A DNA stretch of 64,000 nucleotides from Stenomitos frigidus_A (GTDB taxonomy: Bacteria > Cyanobacteriota > Cyanobacteriia > Leptolyngbyales > Leptolyngbyaceae), in the NCBI RefSeq assembly GCF_963877135.1, contig NZ_CAWNSW010000166.1:1-64000 (forward strand). Reading direction: 5' to 3'. Of the stretch, positions 49,407 to 57,927 are shown one piece after another. The position numbers and the translations under genes were made by a program. The first letter of the stretch is position 1; the number at the start of each line of letters is the position of its first letter. The notes beneath the pieces are model-generated. The model had not been told where the DNA came from. It ran no database searches and was given only the letters and a program-made list of their open reading frames with translations.

Positions 49407-49665
49407 TTTTGAGTACTTCTTTTGGCCGCAGGGGAAGGTGCGTGATGCGTCGGTACAACCAGTGGCCTTGCAGTACCACCAAACTCCCCAAAGCCAACAG
49501 TAAAAGACCCGCGATCGGCACATAGGATTTTGCGTGCCACCAACTCCACTTCAGCACAGCAACACATGCCAACAGCCTGCTTGCAACGCCGTGAGTATGT
49601 CGCCTCCTGGCACTATCGAGCCGAAACTCAAGGGGCACCGCTCTACGATTTCCTGCGATCGTCAT
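49396..49665 (-). CDS. Small single-span membrane protein (unrecognised)
   Basis: 89 residues from the ATG at 49665: a basic N-terminal segment (LDSARRRHTHGVASRLLACV), one transmembrane helix (VPIAGLLLLALGSLVVLQGH) and a basic C-terminus. It overlaps the PhnD-like start by 11 bases, which favours translational coupling. It does not match a family I recognise and could be the remnant of a larger sensor protein. Confidence 0.45.
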   Translation of the reverse strand: MTIAGNRRAVPLEFRLDSARRRHTHGVASRLLACVAVLKWSWWHAKSYVPIAGLLLLALGSLVVLQGHWLYRRITHLPLRPKEVLKNVG

Positions 49666-49698
49666 GCTTTCTACTCCTACCAACTTGTCTGGATGCAA

Positions 49699-50191
49699 TC
49701 GTATGCCAAAATACTATATTAACTCGATTGGTTTACCGTATTTTCGTCAGTATGGCATAGCAAAGGAAAGAAGACAAGCAGGTTTGATTCAGCAAAAGAG
49801 ACTGAGAGAACCTTGTCAAGCACAAATGCAAACGCCTCTGACAACGTATAGAAGTTAAAAATTAAACCCGGTCATTGTTGCGTTGCGTGTACGTAGCACA
49901 AACGCCTCATTTCTCCTGAGGAGAGGCTCGCTAAACAGTCTGCTTACACTCTGACTGCTTTGCTTTTTTCGAGGCCATGCAAGGCCAGCCAAGAGTTGAG
50001 CTATTTCCGCCTGTCCTTAGCCTAAACTTCAGTTGCTAAGGAACAAGAATTTAATCCACGCTCCTAAAGAGGAGATTAGGAGAGAAGCTTTTAGAAAAGA
50101 AGCTGATGGTTTAAAAGAGCGGTCAGCGGTCGGTCAGCTTTTTCTGCTAGCCGATCCCTCATGTGCCAGACGCGGTGCTTCAGTGCTGAAA
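49699..50191. other. Intergenic region with a minimal palindromic element
   Basis: About 490 bases. 50036-50069 contains a minimal element (CTAAGGAACAAGAATTTAAT joined to CCACGCTCCTAAAG). Tandem GGTCAGC-type heptamers lie at about 50120-50142. No gene is seen. Confidence 0.55.
50036..50069. repeat. MITE-like element, minimal copy 5
   Basis: Both ends of the copy 1 type joined directly, without the core palindrome (34 bp), as if the interior had been deleted. Confidence 0.6.
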
Positions 50192-51031
50192 TCAATCAGG
50201 CAACGAGTCTGGCACTGCAACCATTGAGCTTGGGTACTTCAAAAAGCGCCCTACCAGAACGAGCAGGACGATCGTCAGCGTGCCAATGCCTAGAGGACTG
50301 GGCAACCAAAATACGACTTCTAGATGATTCAATTCACCAGGAACTAATTGCCAGACCAACGTGTTGCCAGAGAGCGCTGCTTCGGGTTGGTTGCTGGCAG
50401 ATGGGATGCTTTTAGCCCCCCAGGGGGTTTGTAGCCGAAACTCCAGATCGATGAGAGAGGCAGGACTGAGCAATAAACTGCCGCTAGAAGACCGTACGCC
50501 CAGCGATCGCAGATCCAATTCATAGCGAAGATGATTGCGTTCGACTAACAGTAGATTGCTGGTTGCCAGGGTAAAGTGAGAGGCGATCGGCGGTAGCGCA
50601 ATGGCGGCTGCGGCTGCACTGTCCTGCTCCAATGGTCTGAAGAATTGGTTGAATTTGGTTTGCAAATCGCCACTACTTGTAAACGGAATGGTCACGAGCA
50701 GATCGTTATCTGGCAAGCGATCGCGCCGGCCGCCTAATTGCTGACTTCGCTGTTCAATCAACGTCAACCATTGCTGAGCCGTGCTGCCACTAAAGCGCTG
50801 CAATCGTTCTTCAAGCTGAATGTGTTGCGTAAACTCTCCCCGATTGGGACTGTCAAACCTTATACCAACGTCGTAGCGAACACATCCAGAGAGTAGGAGT
50901 GAGATAAATAGCATGAGCCAAACCTGGCGCGATCGCTGAAACGCCTGTACCAAGCTTTGCGCTATCTGGCGGAGCAATGGATCACGGCGAGAGGTTTTCT
51001 GGTATCGGACAGCACCGATCGTTCGCGTCAT
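50192..51031 (-). CDS. DUF3153 lipoprotein
   Basis: 279 residues from the ATG at 51031; the frame extends to 51127 without support. A lipobox LLLSGC follows a hydrophobic segment (WLMLFISLLLSGC), then RYDVGIRFDSPNRGEFTQHI, TAQQWLTLIEQRSQQLGG and a beta-rich body typical of DUF3153. It ends with a C-terminal TM helix (LGIGTLTIVLLVLVGRF). The start may be nearer the lipobox. In cyanobacteria it lies next to a small TPR gene, as here. Its function is unknown. Confidence 0.85.
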   Translation of the reverse strand: MTRTIGAVRYQKTSRRDPLLRQIAQSLVQAFQRSRQVWLMLFISLLLSGCVRYDVGIRFDSPNRGEFTQHIQLEERLQRFSGSTAQQWLTLIEQRSQQLGGRRDRLPDNDLLVTIPFTSSGDLQTKFNQFFRPLEQDSAAAAAIALPPIASHFTLATSNLLLVERNHLRYELDLRSLGVRSSSGSLLLSPASLIDLEFRLQTPWGAKSIPSASNQPEAALSGNTLVWQLVPGELNHLEVVFWLPSPLGIGTLTIVLLVLVGRFLKYPSSMVAVPDSLPD

Positions 51032-51104
51032 CAGTTTCAGGGGGAGAAACGAAAGCTTATGGAAATTCAGCATACGCGAAGATGACGTGAAAAGAACGGT
51101 GCCG

Positions 51105-51818
51105 CTACATGAACCAGAGCAAGCCACCCAGCACGAGTGCTATCGCTCCCAGCGCCACCCAAACAAAGCGGTTATCTTTTACATTCACCTGTTCCGGATC
51201 AACGACAGCTTCGAGCTGGAACGCAGGCTTTTCAGGCTGCTTAGCGGATGCAATGGTTGCCGCTGTTGGTCGATCGCGGGCATCACCATCGCCCAGATTG
51301 GTTAGATCGGGAATTTGGGTCAGCCATTCTGGGCGAGTCGTTAAGCGGGGTGCCTCCAGAATGTACAGCAGACGACGACCTTGTTTGCGGGTTTGCGCAT
51401 CGGGATGGCGACTCAGCTCACGGCAAAGGGTCAGTGCGTCCGATCTCTGCCCCATGGCTTCGTAAGCCGTTACCAACCAGATTTGCACCTCGCCCCCAAA
51501 GCGAGACATGGGCAGCACCGATGACTTGGCCGACTCCAGATACTGCACCGATTTACGATAGTCGCCGCGTTCAAAGGCCGCTTTTCCAGCCTGGTAGTCT
51601 GCTTTAGCGGCGTCAAGTGGATCTGAACTCACAGTTTGATCTGAACTCACAGTCTTGAAAAATACGTTGACAGTTGTGCGAGTGGAAGCGCCTTGTCTAA
51701 GCTGAGAAGAAGGACAAACTCCCTCCATTCTATCGGAACACGTTAGGCTAGAAAGGAGTCTTGGATTAAGAGGATTCTCAGCGAAGACATCCTTTTTGTA
51801 CAGGGATAGATCGGACAT
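51105..51818 (-). CDS. TPR-type membrane protein next to DUF3153
   Basis: Up to 237 residues. The conserved part begins DAAKADYQAGKAAFERGDYR and has two TPR-like helices (YQAGKAAFERGDYRKSVQYL, VTAYEAMGQRSDALTLCREL), an extended linker, and a C-terminal TM helix (WVALGAIALVLGGLLWFM). The start is uncertain: ATG at 51818 or 51728, or GTG at 51650 or 51632, the last two produced by a tandem 18-bp duplication. Family members begin close to the conserved TPR, so a GTG start is likely. It precedes the DUF3153 gene on the same strand. Confidence 0.8.
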   Translation of the reverse strand: MSDLSLYKKDVFAENPLNPRLLSSLTCSDRMEGVCPSSQLRQGASTRTTVNVFFKTVSSDQTVSSDPLDAAKADYQAGKAAFERGDYRKSVQYLESAKSSVLPMSRFGGEVQIWLVTAYEAMGQRSDALTLCRELSRHPDAQTRKQGRRLLYILEAPRLTTRPEWLTQIPDLTNLGDGDARDRPTAATIASAKQPEKPAFQLEAVVDPEQVNVKDNRFVWVALGAIALVLGGLLWFM

Positions 51819-51857
51819 TAAAAGGCTGCGTCAACCGCTTCATGTCTTCCTTCCTTA

Positions 51858-52517
51858 GTGGTAAAAACGATGGCTAAAACACCTTTGCAGTTCCGTGACG
51901 CAGAATCTCTACAGACATTCCACCGAGCGCGTCGGGCTAGCTTTTTTCCTGGTGCATCTCTATTAATGGCGATCGCGGTTCTAGCCGCATGGATGCCTGC
52001 CGCCAGCGCTAGACCTTATATTCAGGTGCAGAGTGTCCCGGTGCAAGGCAATGGCTATGGCACTCAAAGGCAAGTCATCAATTTCCCGGCTGTAGTTCCT
52101 TTCAACAATTCAATTTACAGTCCCGTTCAGACAACCATCCATCCTGGCTTTGGGGGCGGTCTTTCGGTGCAGATTGGCACCCCTAACGTTTATCCATCAG
52201 GTGTTTACCAATCGGGATATAGTTATGGGCAGCCTCACGTCATTCAGCGTCGAGGCATCAACAATTCGGTTTTAGTTAACCCCACGGTGATCAACAGCCC
52301 CATTCGCAACTCAACGTTGATCAATCCGACGATCGTCACCACTCCTTTAGGCTCTTACTACTCGACACCGTACTATCCATCGCCTTACTACAACACTCAA
52401 ACCATCACAACGACCACACGCCCAGAGCCAGAAGTGTATATCGATCCCCAGTATGGCGTTCGTTATCGATCGCCCGCCGTCCGTTCCGAGCAGCAGATCA
52501 TCATCTATCCCAGATAG
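51858..52517 (+). CDS. Secreted Tyr/Asn/Pro-rich protein
   Basis: 219 residues. Hydrophobic signal-type segment (LLMAIAVLAAWMPAASA, residues about 35-51) followed by a low-complexity tail rich in Asn, Pro, Ser, Thr and Tyr (SPYYNTQTITTTTRPEPEVY) ending IDPQYGVRYRSPAVR. No family recognised with a known function. Divergent to the TPR gene by 39 bases and convergent with holB. The protein should be periplasmic or extracellular. Confidence 0.7.
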   Translation: MVKTMAKTPLQFRDAESLQTFHRARRASFFPGASLLMAIAVLAAWMPAASARPYIQVQSVPVQGNGYGTQRQVINFPAVVPFNNSIYSPVQTTIHPGFGGGLSVQIGTPNVYPSGVYQSGYSYGQPHVIQRRGINNSVLVNPTVINSPIRNSTLINPTIVTTPLGSYYSTPYYPSPYYNTQTITTTTRPEPEVYIDPQYGVRYRSPAVRSEQQIIIYPR

Positions 52518-52537
52518 CTCTTGAAGCAGATAGATCT

Positions 52538-53524
52538 TTACAGGGATTGCTGCACCATGCCCATTAGCGTCACCTCCCAAACCAGTCGCGGCTGAACGTT
52601 GCGCATCAAATACTGGCGTGCTTGCTCTAGAAGACTCACAGGAGCAGCATTTGGTAGCTGTGAGGCTGTGACACAGCTTTGCTGCCAGTAGGTTTGTTGC
52701 AGATAATCGATCAGCCAGCGTTGGGCCTCTGACTCTAATGCTTTGTCGATGTCACGAGCCAGACTGAGCGCTTCTCGAGCGGTGCGCGGCATCTGAGTAA
52801 TGGCTTGGAGAAGGTCTGGTGGTATGGCCCGAAGCTGTTGCCAATGCACGATCGCAGCCCCTGGGCTACCCTGAGCCAACTGCAAAATCTCAGGGTGCTG
52901 GAGAATTTCAGACTGTCCTGCTTGCTGGAGTACCTGCGCCATCCCCTCAACCGTCAGACGGTAGAACGGAATCCGCTGGCAGCGTGACACAAGCGTGGGC
53001 AACAACGACTCAATACCCGGTGCAATGAGAATGAGCGTTGCCTGACCCGGTTCCTCCAGAGTTTTCAGCAATCCATTCGCCGCCCCTTCTGCCATCGTTT
53101 CGGCATGATCAATGACAACCATCGATCGCGATGCTTCCAGGGGTGCACGTGAGAGGAAACGCGCAATCTCGCGCACCTGTTCCAGCCGCACGACTGGCGG
53201 TGACTTGGGCTTAAGACCAGCCTCTGCTGCTTCAGCGATCGTCAACCGTTTCCCCTGATGTAAATAGGTCGGGGCGACCCACAGTAAATCGGGATGATTG
53301 CGCGCTCGTAGGCGATGCTGCAATGCGTTTGTTTGGGCGATCGTCGCGTTGGGGGGACTAAACAGAAGCGACAGAAAACACTCCGCTGCCAGCCGTCGCC
53401 CCACACCCGGCGGTCCTGCAAAAAGGTAAGCAGGCGCAATGCGCGCAATGCGGCCTTTAGCAACTGACTGGGTCAACAGCTCAACTGCCTGGGTTTGCTC
53501 AATGAGTGGGGCGAAAGGAGGCAT
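52538..53524 (-). CDS. holB: DNA polymerase III subunit delta prime
   Basis: 328 residues. Clamp-loader subunit with a AAA-type fold: degenerate Walker A GPPGVGRR (arginine replaces the lysine expected in ATP-binding loaders), then SRAPLEASRSMVVIDHAETM and LLKTLEEPGQATLILIAP (P-loop B region), LVSRCQRIPFYRL with the S-R-C motif and arginine finger. Lengths and order are normal. It helps load the beta clamp in replication. tmk lies next on the same strand, 146 bases upstream, as in many bacteria. Confidence 0.92.
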   Translation of the reverse strand: MPPFAPLIEQTQAVELLTQSVAKGRIARIAPAYLFAGPPGVGRRLAAECFLSLLFSPPNATIAQTNALQHRLRARNHPDLLWVAPTYLHQGKRLTIAEAAEAGLKPKSPPVVRLEQVREIARFLSRAPLEASRSMVVIDHAETMAEGAANGLLKTLEEPGQATLILIAPGIESLLPTLVSRCQRIPFYRLTVEGMAQVLQQAGQSEILQHPEILQLAQGSPGAAIVHWQQLRAIPPDLLQAITQMPRTAREALSLARDIDKALESEAQRWLIDYLQQTYWQQSCVTASQLPNAAPVSLLEQARQYLMRNVQPRLVWEVTLMGMVQQSL

Positions 53525-53670
53525 GGGGAAAGGCGTTATTAGTTCGTTAGAAGCGTCAAAAGCCAGGAGTCAAGAGGGCAGGGGAGGCAAAGGCTTGTTT
53601 GGCACTCAAAACTCTCTAGCTTGTTGGCGCAAAGCGCTACTCAAAACTCAAAACTTTTAACTTTCATCTC
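53525..53670. repeat. CAAAACT heptamers between tmk and holB
   Basis: The spacer contains ACTCAAAACTCTC and CTACTCAAAACTCAAAACTT, the CAAAACT short-repeat family, between two genes that would normally be adjacent. Confidence 0.7.
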
Positions 53671-54363
53671 TCATCCTTCATCCTTTGGCCTTTCGACGCC
53701 GTACCACTCAGCAAAATGTTGCTCTAAAACCGTCTGAATTTGTTGGGCAACTTCAGCCTCCCTGAGAGACGCATCAATGCGGGCGATGCGTTGAGGGTGC
53801 TGTTGGGCTAGTGCGGTAAAGCCTTGCTGAACGCGTTGATGAAAGGAGAGATCAGCCTGTTCGATGCGATCGGCAGCTCCCCGTCGTTGCGTTCTGGCTA
53901 GTCCAGTGGCGGCGTCCAAATCTAACCAAAGGGTGAGGTCGCTTTCGAGTCCGTTGGTGGCGATGTGGTTGAGTTGGGCAATCAGATTTAGATCAATACC
54001 GCGTCCGTAGCCCTGGTAAGCGATGGTGGAGTCGGTGTAGCGATCGCACAGAATCAGTGCGCCTTGAAGCAGATACGGATGTAGGTAGCCATCCACATGC
54101 TGAGCGCGATCAGCCGCGTAGAGCAACAATTCGGCACGACTCTCGATCGCTTCGGCGGTGGATGGCTCTAACAACAGTTGACGCACCTTCAAACCAAGTT
54201 CGGTGCCGCCTGGTTCACGTGTCACGGCAATTTGCTGGAGACAATCTTTCGTTTGCAGTAACGCTTGCCAACCGCTATCCACGAGCCATTGCTGCGATCG
54301 TCGCAGCTGCGTTGTTTTGCCACAGCCTTCTACACCTTCAAACACAATCAGCTTACCGCGCAT
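53671..54363 (-). CDS. tmk: Thymidylate kinase
   Basis: 230 residues. dTMP kinase for DNA precursor supply. Walker A EGVEGCGKTTQL at the N-terminus; TREPGGTELGLKVRQLL (DRX-type), RAELLLYAADRAQHV, LCDRYTDSTIAYQGYGRGID and DLTLWLDLDAATGLARTQRR. A 15-residue insert after the P-loop (QQWLVDSGWQALLQTKDCLQ) is seen in cyanobacterial forms. Paired with holB downstream. Confidence 0.95.
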   Translation of the reverse strand: MRGKLIVFEGVEGCGKTTQLRRSQQWLVDSGWQALLQTKDCLQQIAVTREPGGTELGLKVRQLLLEPSTAEAIESRAELLLYAADRAQHVDGYLHPYLLQGALILCDRYTDSTIAYQGYGRGIDLNLIAQLNHIATNGLESDLTLWLDLDAATGLARTQRRGAADRIEQADLSFHQRVQQGFTALAQQHPQRIARIDASLREAEVAQQIQTVLEQHFAEWYGVERPKDEG

Positions 54364-54624
54364 GTTTTCTCGCCAAACAGGTTTTAGACAGGGGATTTAA
54401 GATCAGCAACTTGAGCCACTAGAGGGGCATGTTGGCTGAACGACTCATGCTGACTGCTGACCGCTGAATAATTAGTCTTGCTCATGCATACTTTATGCTT
54501 GCTAAAGGTTACATATGTGACGTGTCGAACCCAGTATTCTGGTACAACGCTAAACGATGAAGCTTGTTATGCTGAATGAACGATATGATAGCGAAGTCTT
54601 AATGTCACGCGTCCGGGGTTAGTC

Positions 54625-54972
54625 ATGGCTCGTTATACCTGCCTATTTACAGTTGCAGCATCCGTAGGAAACGTCCAGAGCCTGCTGAGCGAGACTTTGG
54701 AATCCTGCAATTTTGATATTATCTACGAAACGGGCGACTATTTGATGGCACGTGAAGTACCCGGCAAGGTTGCTTTTTCTAAACTAGTGACGGTAGAAGT
54801 GCTCGTTGATAAAACGCTAGCCACCGATCGGGAAGTGCGCATGAGCTTTGTGATTAAAAACGAAGAATTACCGCTTCAGATTAATAACCATTGTCGGCGG
54901 ATGTACGAGTTAGTGAGTCAAGCGATCGCCGATAATCGCCAGTGGAGCTTGATTGATACAGTCGCAGGCTAG
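54625..54972 (+). CDS. Conserved cyanobacterial unknown protein
   Basis: 115 residues, no signal or TM, from the ATG at 54625. A beta-alpha-beta protein with ARYTCLFTVAASVGNVQSLL, LMAREVPGKVAFSKLVTVEV, and RREVRM-type charge pattern. No family with known activity recognised. It lies alone, with about 260 and 360 non-coding bases on its sides. Confidence 0.75.
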   Translation: MARYTCLFTVAASVGNVQSLLSETLESCNFDIIYETGDYLMAREVPGKVAFSKLVTVEVLVDKTLATDREVRMSFVIKNEELPLQINNHCRRMYELVSQAIADNRQWSLIDTVAG

Positions 54973-55336
54973 GACGAAACAGACGGATCAGCGCTGATGC
55001 TATTCGACGCAATGCAGCTGGGCTACTGATTGTTTATGTCCAAAGCCTCTGGTTGAATACGGTACTTTTTTACTGAATTAATCGTGACGTTTGCTTCATG
55101 CTAACGCCATGTCCCTTTAGTACCGTTAGAGGTGAGCACGAATCCTCACGCTCTATACCAGTAGAGGCGTATTTATGCGCCTCTACTTTTGTTGTGCAGT
55201 CATGCGGAAGCGATACATCTTTACTACGGAGAAACTGTGGAGAAGCCTCTTTTCTGCTCTACAACCGTCAGGCAACGCAATGAAAAGGCGTCAGCAGTGC
55301 TAGAGTCTGCATTGGAGGGTTTTGAGGAATAAGCAC
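54973..55336. other. Intergenic region with terminator
   Basis: About 364 bases. Holds the terminator at 55161-55190 and the promoter region of the dehydrogenase. A GAGGAAT Shine-Dalgarno-like sequence lies just before ATG 55337. No gene is seen. Confidence 0.5.
55161..55190 (+). terminator. Rho-independent terminator
   Basis: GTAGAGGCG pairs with CGCCTCTAC around an 8-base loop and is followed by TTTT. It is on the plus strand after the 54625 gene, although 190 bases downstream of its stop. Confidence 0.7.
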
Positions 55337-56383
55337 ATGAAAGCGCAGGTCTTTCGAGGCGTCAATCAGCTTAGTTACGAAGAAATTCCGGTACCAGAGA
55401 TTGCTGCCGATGAGGTGCTGGTGCAGGTACGGGTAGTGGGTTTGTGTCAGTCAGATATTAAGAAAATTCGCTATCCCCTTTACAACCCGCCACGCATTTT
55501 TGGGCATGAGACCGCAGGCACGATCGCGGCGATCGGGTCGGACGTGCAGGATTGGCAAATTGGCGATCGGGTGGTGGTACTGCATCACATTCCCTGTATG
55601 CACTGTGCGTACTGCCTGAACGACAATTTTTCGATGTGCGACGTCTATAAGAACATCACTACGACTGCAGGCTTTGCTCCCAGCGGTGGTGGTTTTGCTG
55701 AATATGTTAAAGTGCCGGGTCATATTGTCCGCAGTGGTGGTTTGGTCACTATTCCTGACGATGTGACGTTTGAACAGGCAAGTTTTGTAGAACCGACTAA
55801 CTGCTGCCTCAAAGCGGTGAAAAAAGCGCAAATTGCTCCTGGTCAAACCGTTCTAGTGACAGGCGCAGGGCCGATCGGGCTAATGTTTATCATGCTGGTG
55901 AAGTATTTTGGCGCACGGGCGATCGCCACTGACCTGTTACCCACCCGCATTGAAAAAGCGCTCAGTGTGGGTGCAGACGCTGCCTTCGACGCCCGCGATC
56001 CCGATCTGACTGCCAAAATTAACGCGCTCACACAAGGCATGGGGGTGGATACCAGTCTTTTAGCCGTACCGAGCGACAAAGCCTTTTTCCAGGCACTTGA
56101 TTGCACCCGCAAAGGCGGCAAAATTCTATTCTTCGCCGAATTTCCTGATGAGTTGGAGATTCCCATTAATCCCAACATCCTCTATCGACGTGAAATTGAC
56201 TTAATGGGCAGCTACAGTTCCTCATATCGGGTGCAGGCGCTAGCTGCGGATATTGTGTTTCACAAACGCATTGATGTGGATGCCCTGGTGAGCGATCGCT
56301 ATCCACTCAAAGAACTAGCAACCGCTGTCGAACAGGCCGTCTCGCCCGGCCCCGAAACCTACAAAATCCTGATCTATCCCTAG
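55337..56383 (+). CDS. Zinc-dependent alcohol dehydrogenase family (MDR)
   Basis: 348 residues from the ATG at 55337. Medium-chain dehydrogenase with catalytic zinc Cys in VGLCQSD and GHETAG, structural zinc CMHCAYCLNDNFSMC, and the NAD(P)-binding VTGAGPIGLMFIMLVKYFGA. Closest in type to sorbitol/threonine-like dehydrogenases; the natural alcohol cannot be told. It may oxidise a sugar or diol. The start is chosen because it has a GAGGAAT Shine-Dalgarno-like site; an upstream in-frame start at 55322 adds 5 residues. Confidence 0.9.
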   Translation: MKAQVFRGVNQLSYEEIPVPEIAADEVLVQVRVVGLCQSDIKKIRYPLYNPPRIFGHETAGTIAAIGSDVQDWQIGDRVVVLHHIPCMHCAYCLNDNFSMCDVYKNITTTAGFAPSGGGFAEYVKVPGHIVRSGGLVTIPDDVTFEQASFVEPTNCCLKAVKKAQIAPGQTVLVTGAGPIGLMFIMLVKYFGARAIATDLLPTRIEKALSVGADAAFDARDPDLTAKINALTQGMGVDTSLLAVPSDKAFFQALDCTRKGGKILFFAEFPDELEIPINPNILYRREIDLMGSYSSSYRVQALAADIVFHKRIDVDALVSDRYPLKELATAVEQAVSPGPETYKILIYP

Positions 56384-56399
56384 TTTATGAAGCTGACAC

Positions 56400-56461
56400 A
56401 GAAACCGGGTTTCTCCACAGACAATATTGTGTCGTGGATTGTGTTCAGAAACCCGGTTTCT
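56400..56461. repeat. Inverted pair of the dispersed AGAAACCGGGTTTCT repeat
   Basis: AGAAACCGGGTTTCT (56400-56414) and AGAAACCCGGTTTCT (56447-56461) are exact complements, so the region can form a 15-bp stem with a 32-base loop between two convergent genes, where it may terminate both transcripts. Confidence 0.75.
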
Positions 56462-56465
56462 TGCC

Positions 56466-56753
56466 TCACTCAATGAATTTGAGCAGGCGGACTTTGGGCT
56501 TAGTCACGTCGCTATACTTGCTTGCCATCGCTTCGATTTGCGCCAGTTGACCCAGCGCCAAGCCGCAAGGACGGCCATATTTTGCCCGCACACGATCGCT
56601 GGCGATATTGAGTGCAGTGCGCGATCGATCAATAAAATCAGTCAGTGCATATTCACTTCCTGACGTGAAATAGTCCTTCACGATCAGTGACGGCGAGTAG
56701 CACACCTCTTGCGATCCATCTGGTAATTCAATCTGGAAACGGATTTCAGGCAT
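56466..56753 (-). CDS. MSMEG_0570 family nitrogen-starvation response protein
   Basis: 95 residues. Start MPEIRFQIELPDGSQEVCYS and further SLIVKDYFTSGSEY, DRVRAKYGRPCGLALGQLAQIE match the MSMEG_0570/TIGR04042 family. In mycobacteria and some cyanobacteria this small protein belongs to a cluster (MSMEG_0565-0572; sll0783-sll0788) induced under nitrogen starvation that includes a nitrilase and radical SAM enzyme. Here only it and the GT remain. Its end overlaps the repeat at 56400-56461 closely. The next gene overlaps its start by 8 bases. Confidence 0.85.
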   Translation of the reverse strand: MPEIRFQIELPDGSQEVCYSPSLIVKDYFTSGSEYALTDFIDRSRTALNIASDRVRAKYGRPCGLALGQLAQIEAMASKYSDVTKPKVRLLKFIE

Positions 56754-57927
56754 TGGTTAATGGTTGGTTGTTAGAAGTCAATAATTTATGATAATGAACC
56801 AAATGCATCTGTGCAGAAGCGTTCCAGGAGTAGTGAGGCAGAATGGTTTGGCTGTGCTGCACTAGAGAAGCGGCAAGTCTTGGTGCCAAAACTGATCGCA
56901 TTGCCTGAGCGATCGCCGTTGGCGACCTGGGATCAACGAGCAAGGCCTGCTGTGCGGTCAGAAACTCGGTAAACGGTGGCTGGTTGGCAGTGATAACGGG
57001 AATACCACTGGCGATCGCTTCTAGCACCACTAAGCCCCACCCTTCTTTCACTGACGGAAAGACAAACGCATCAGCAAGGCGATAGAGCGCAGGCAACTCG
57101 GCATCTGGAATCACGCCTGGTAGAAGTAGCGATTCACCAATGCGAACACCCGTTTGCTCTACCAGGGCAAAAAACTCCTGGCGATACTCCTGATAGTCAA
57201 AGAGGGTGGCGCCACCCGCAATCATCAGTTGGGCTTGCGGGTGATCTGCCAGAATCTGAACGAAAGCTTGCAGGAGAGCGATCGCATTCTTGCGGGGTTC
57301 AATGCCACCCACTGTTAAATAAAATAGCCCATTTTTGATGCCTAGTCGCTGCTTCAATAGTGGTTCTGAACCATCTTGCTCAGCAGAAAACCGTAAAGTA
57401 TCCACACCATTGATGACCCTCGGTGCCTGAATCTGGTATTGCTGCTGTAGCTCCGTTTGCCAGCGCGTACTAACGCAAAGACATAGGTCGGGGTCACGAA
57501 TCGATCGCTCCTGGCACGCCTGTAAATAAGGGCTGTTGTAGGCTTCAATATGATGCACAGTACGAACAACGTGAGTCAAACGTTGTCGCTGTCTCAAGAG
57601 GGACAGCGCATTTGCACCAATGCAGTCTTGAGCATGGTAGCAGTCGTAGGTTTCGCTGGATTGGCTGAAATGCTCGACAAACTCTTGAATGCGTTGCTGA
57701 ATAAGGGCCTCAATATCAGCAGGCGCGGGTTGGGCAGTAATGAGTGTGTGAGGGCATGAAAGGGGGCGATCAAACCCGGTGCCATCTTTATCCAACGCAT
57801 AGACGCAAACATCCTGACCGATCGCGTGTAGTGCTTCTGCCAACTCCAGCGTATGCACAACGCTACCCCTGAGCTTGGTCGAGTAGGTCAGCAGTGCAAT
57901 GCGGAGAGGCTTACTGTGGCTGCTCAT
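56746..57927 (-). CDS. MSMEG_0565 family glycosyltransferase
   Basis: 393 residues from the ATG at 57927. A GT4 enzyme with RIALLTYSTKLRGSVVHTLE, VVRTVHHIEAYNSPYLQACQ, YLTVGGIEPRKNAIALLQAF, and FPSVKEGWGLVVLEAIASG (E-x7-E). The N-terminal TKLRGSVVHTLELAEAL motif is typical of the MSMEG_0565/TIGR04047 family. It overlaps phoH by 17 bases upstream and the MSMEG_0570 gene by 8 bases downstream. It should transfer a sugar to an unknown acceptor in the nitrogen-response cluster. Confidence 0.87.
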   Translation of the reverse strand: MSSHSKPLRIALLTYSTKLRGSVVHTLELAEALHAIGQDVCVYALDKDGTGFDRPLSCPHTLITAQPAPADIEALIQQRIQEFVEHFSQSSETYDCYHAQDCIGANALSLLRQRQRLTHVVRTVHHIEAYNSPYLQACQERSIRDPDLCLCVSTRWQTELQQQYQIQAPRVINGVDTLRFSAEQDGSEPLLKQRLGIKNGLFYLTVGGIEPRKNAIALLQAFVQILADHPQAQLMIAGGATLFDYQEYRQEFFALVEQTGVRIGESLLLPGVIPDAELPALYRLADAFVFPSVKEGWGLVVLEAIASGIPVITANQPPFTEFLTAQQALLVDPRSPTAIAQAMRSVLAPRLAASLVQHSQTILPHYSWNASAQMHLVHYHKLLTSNNQPLTNA

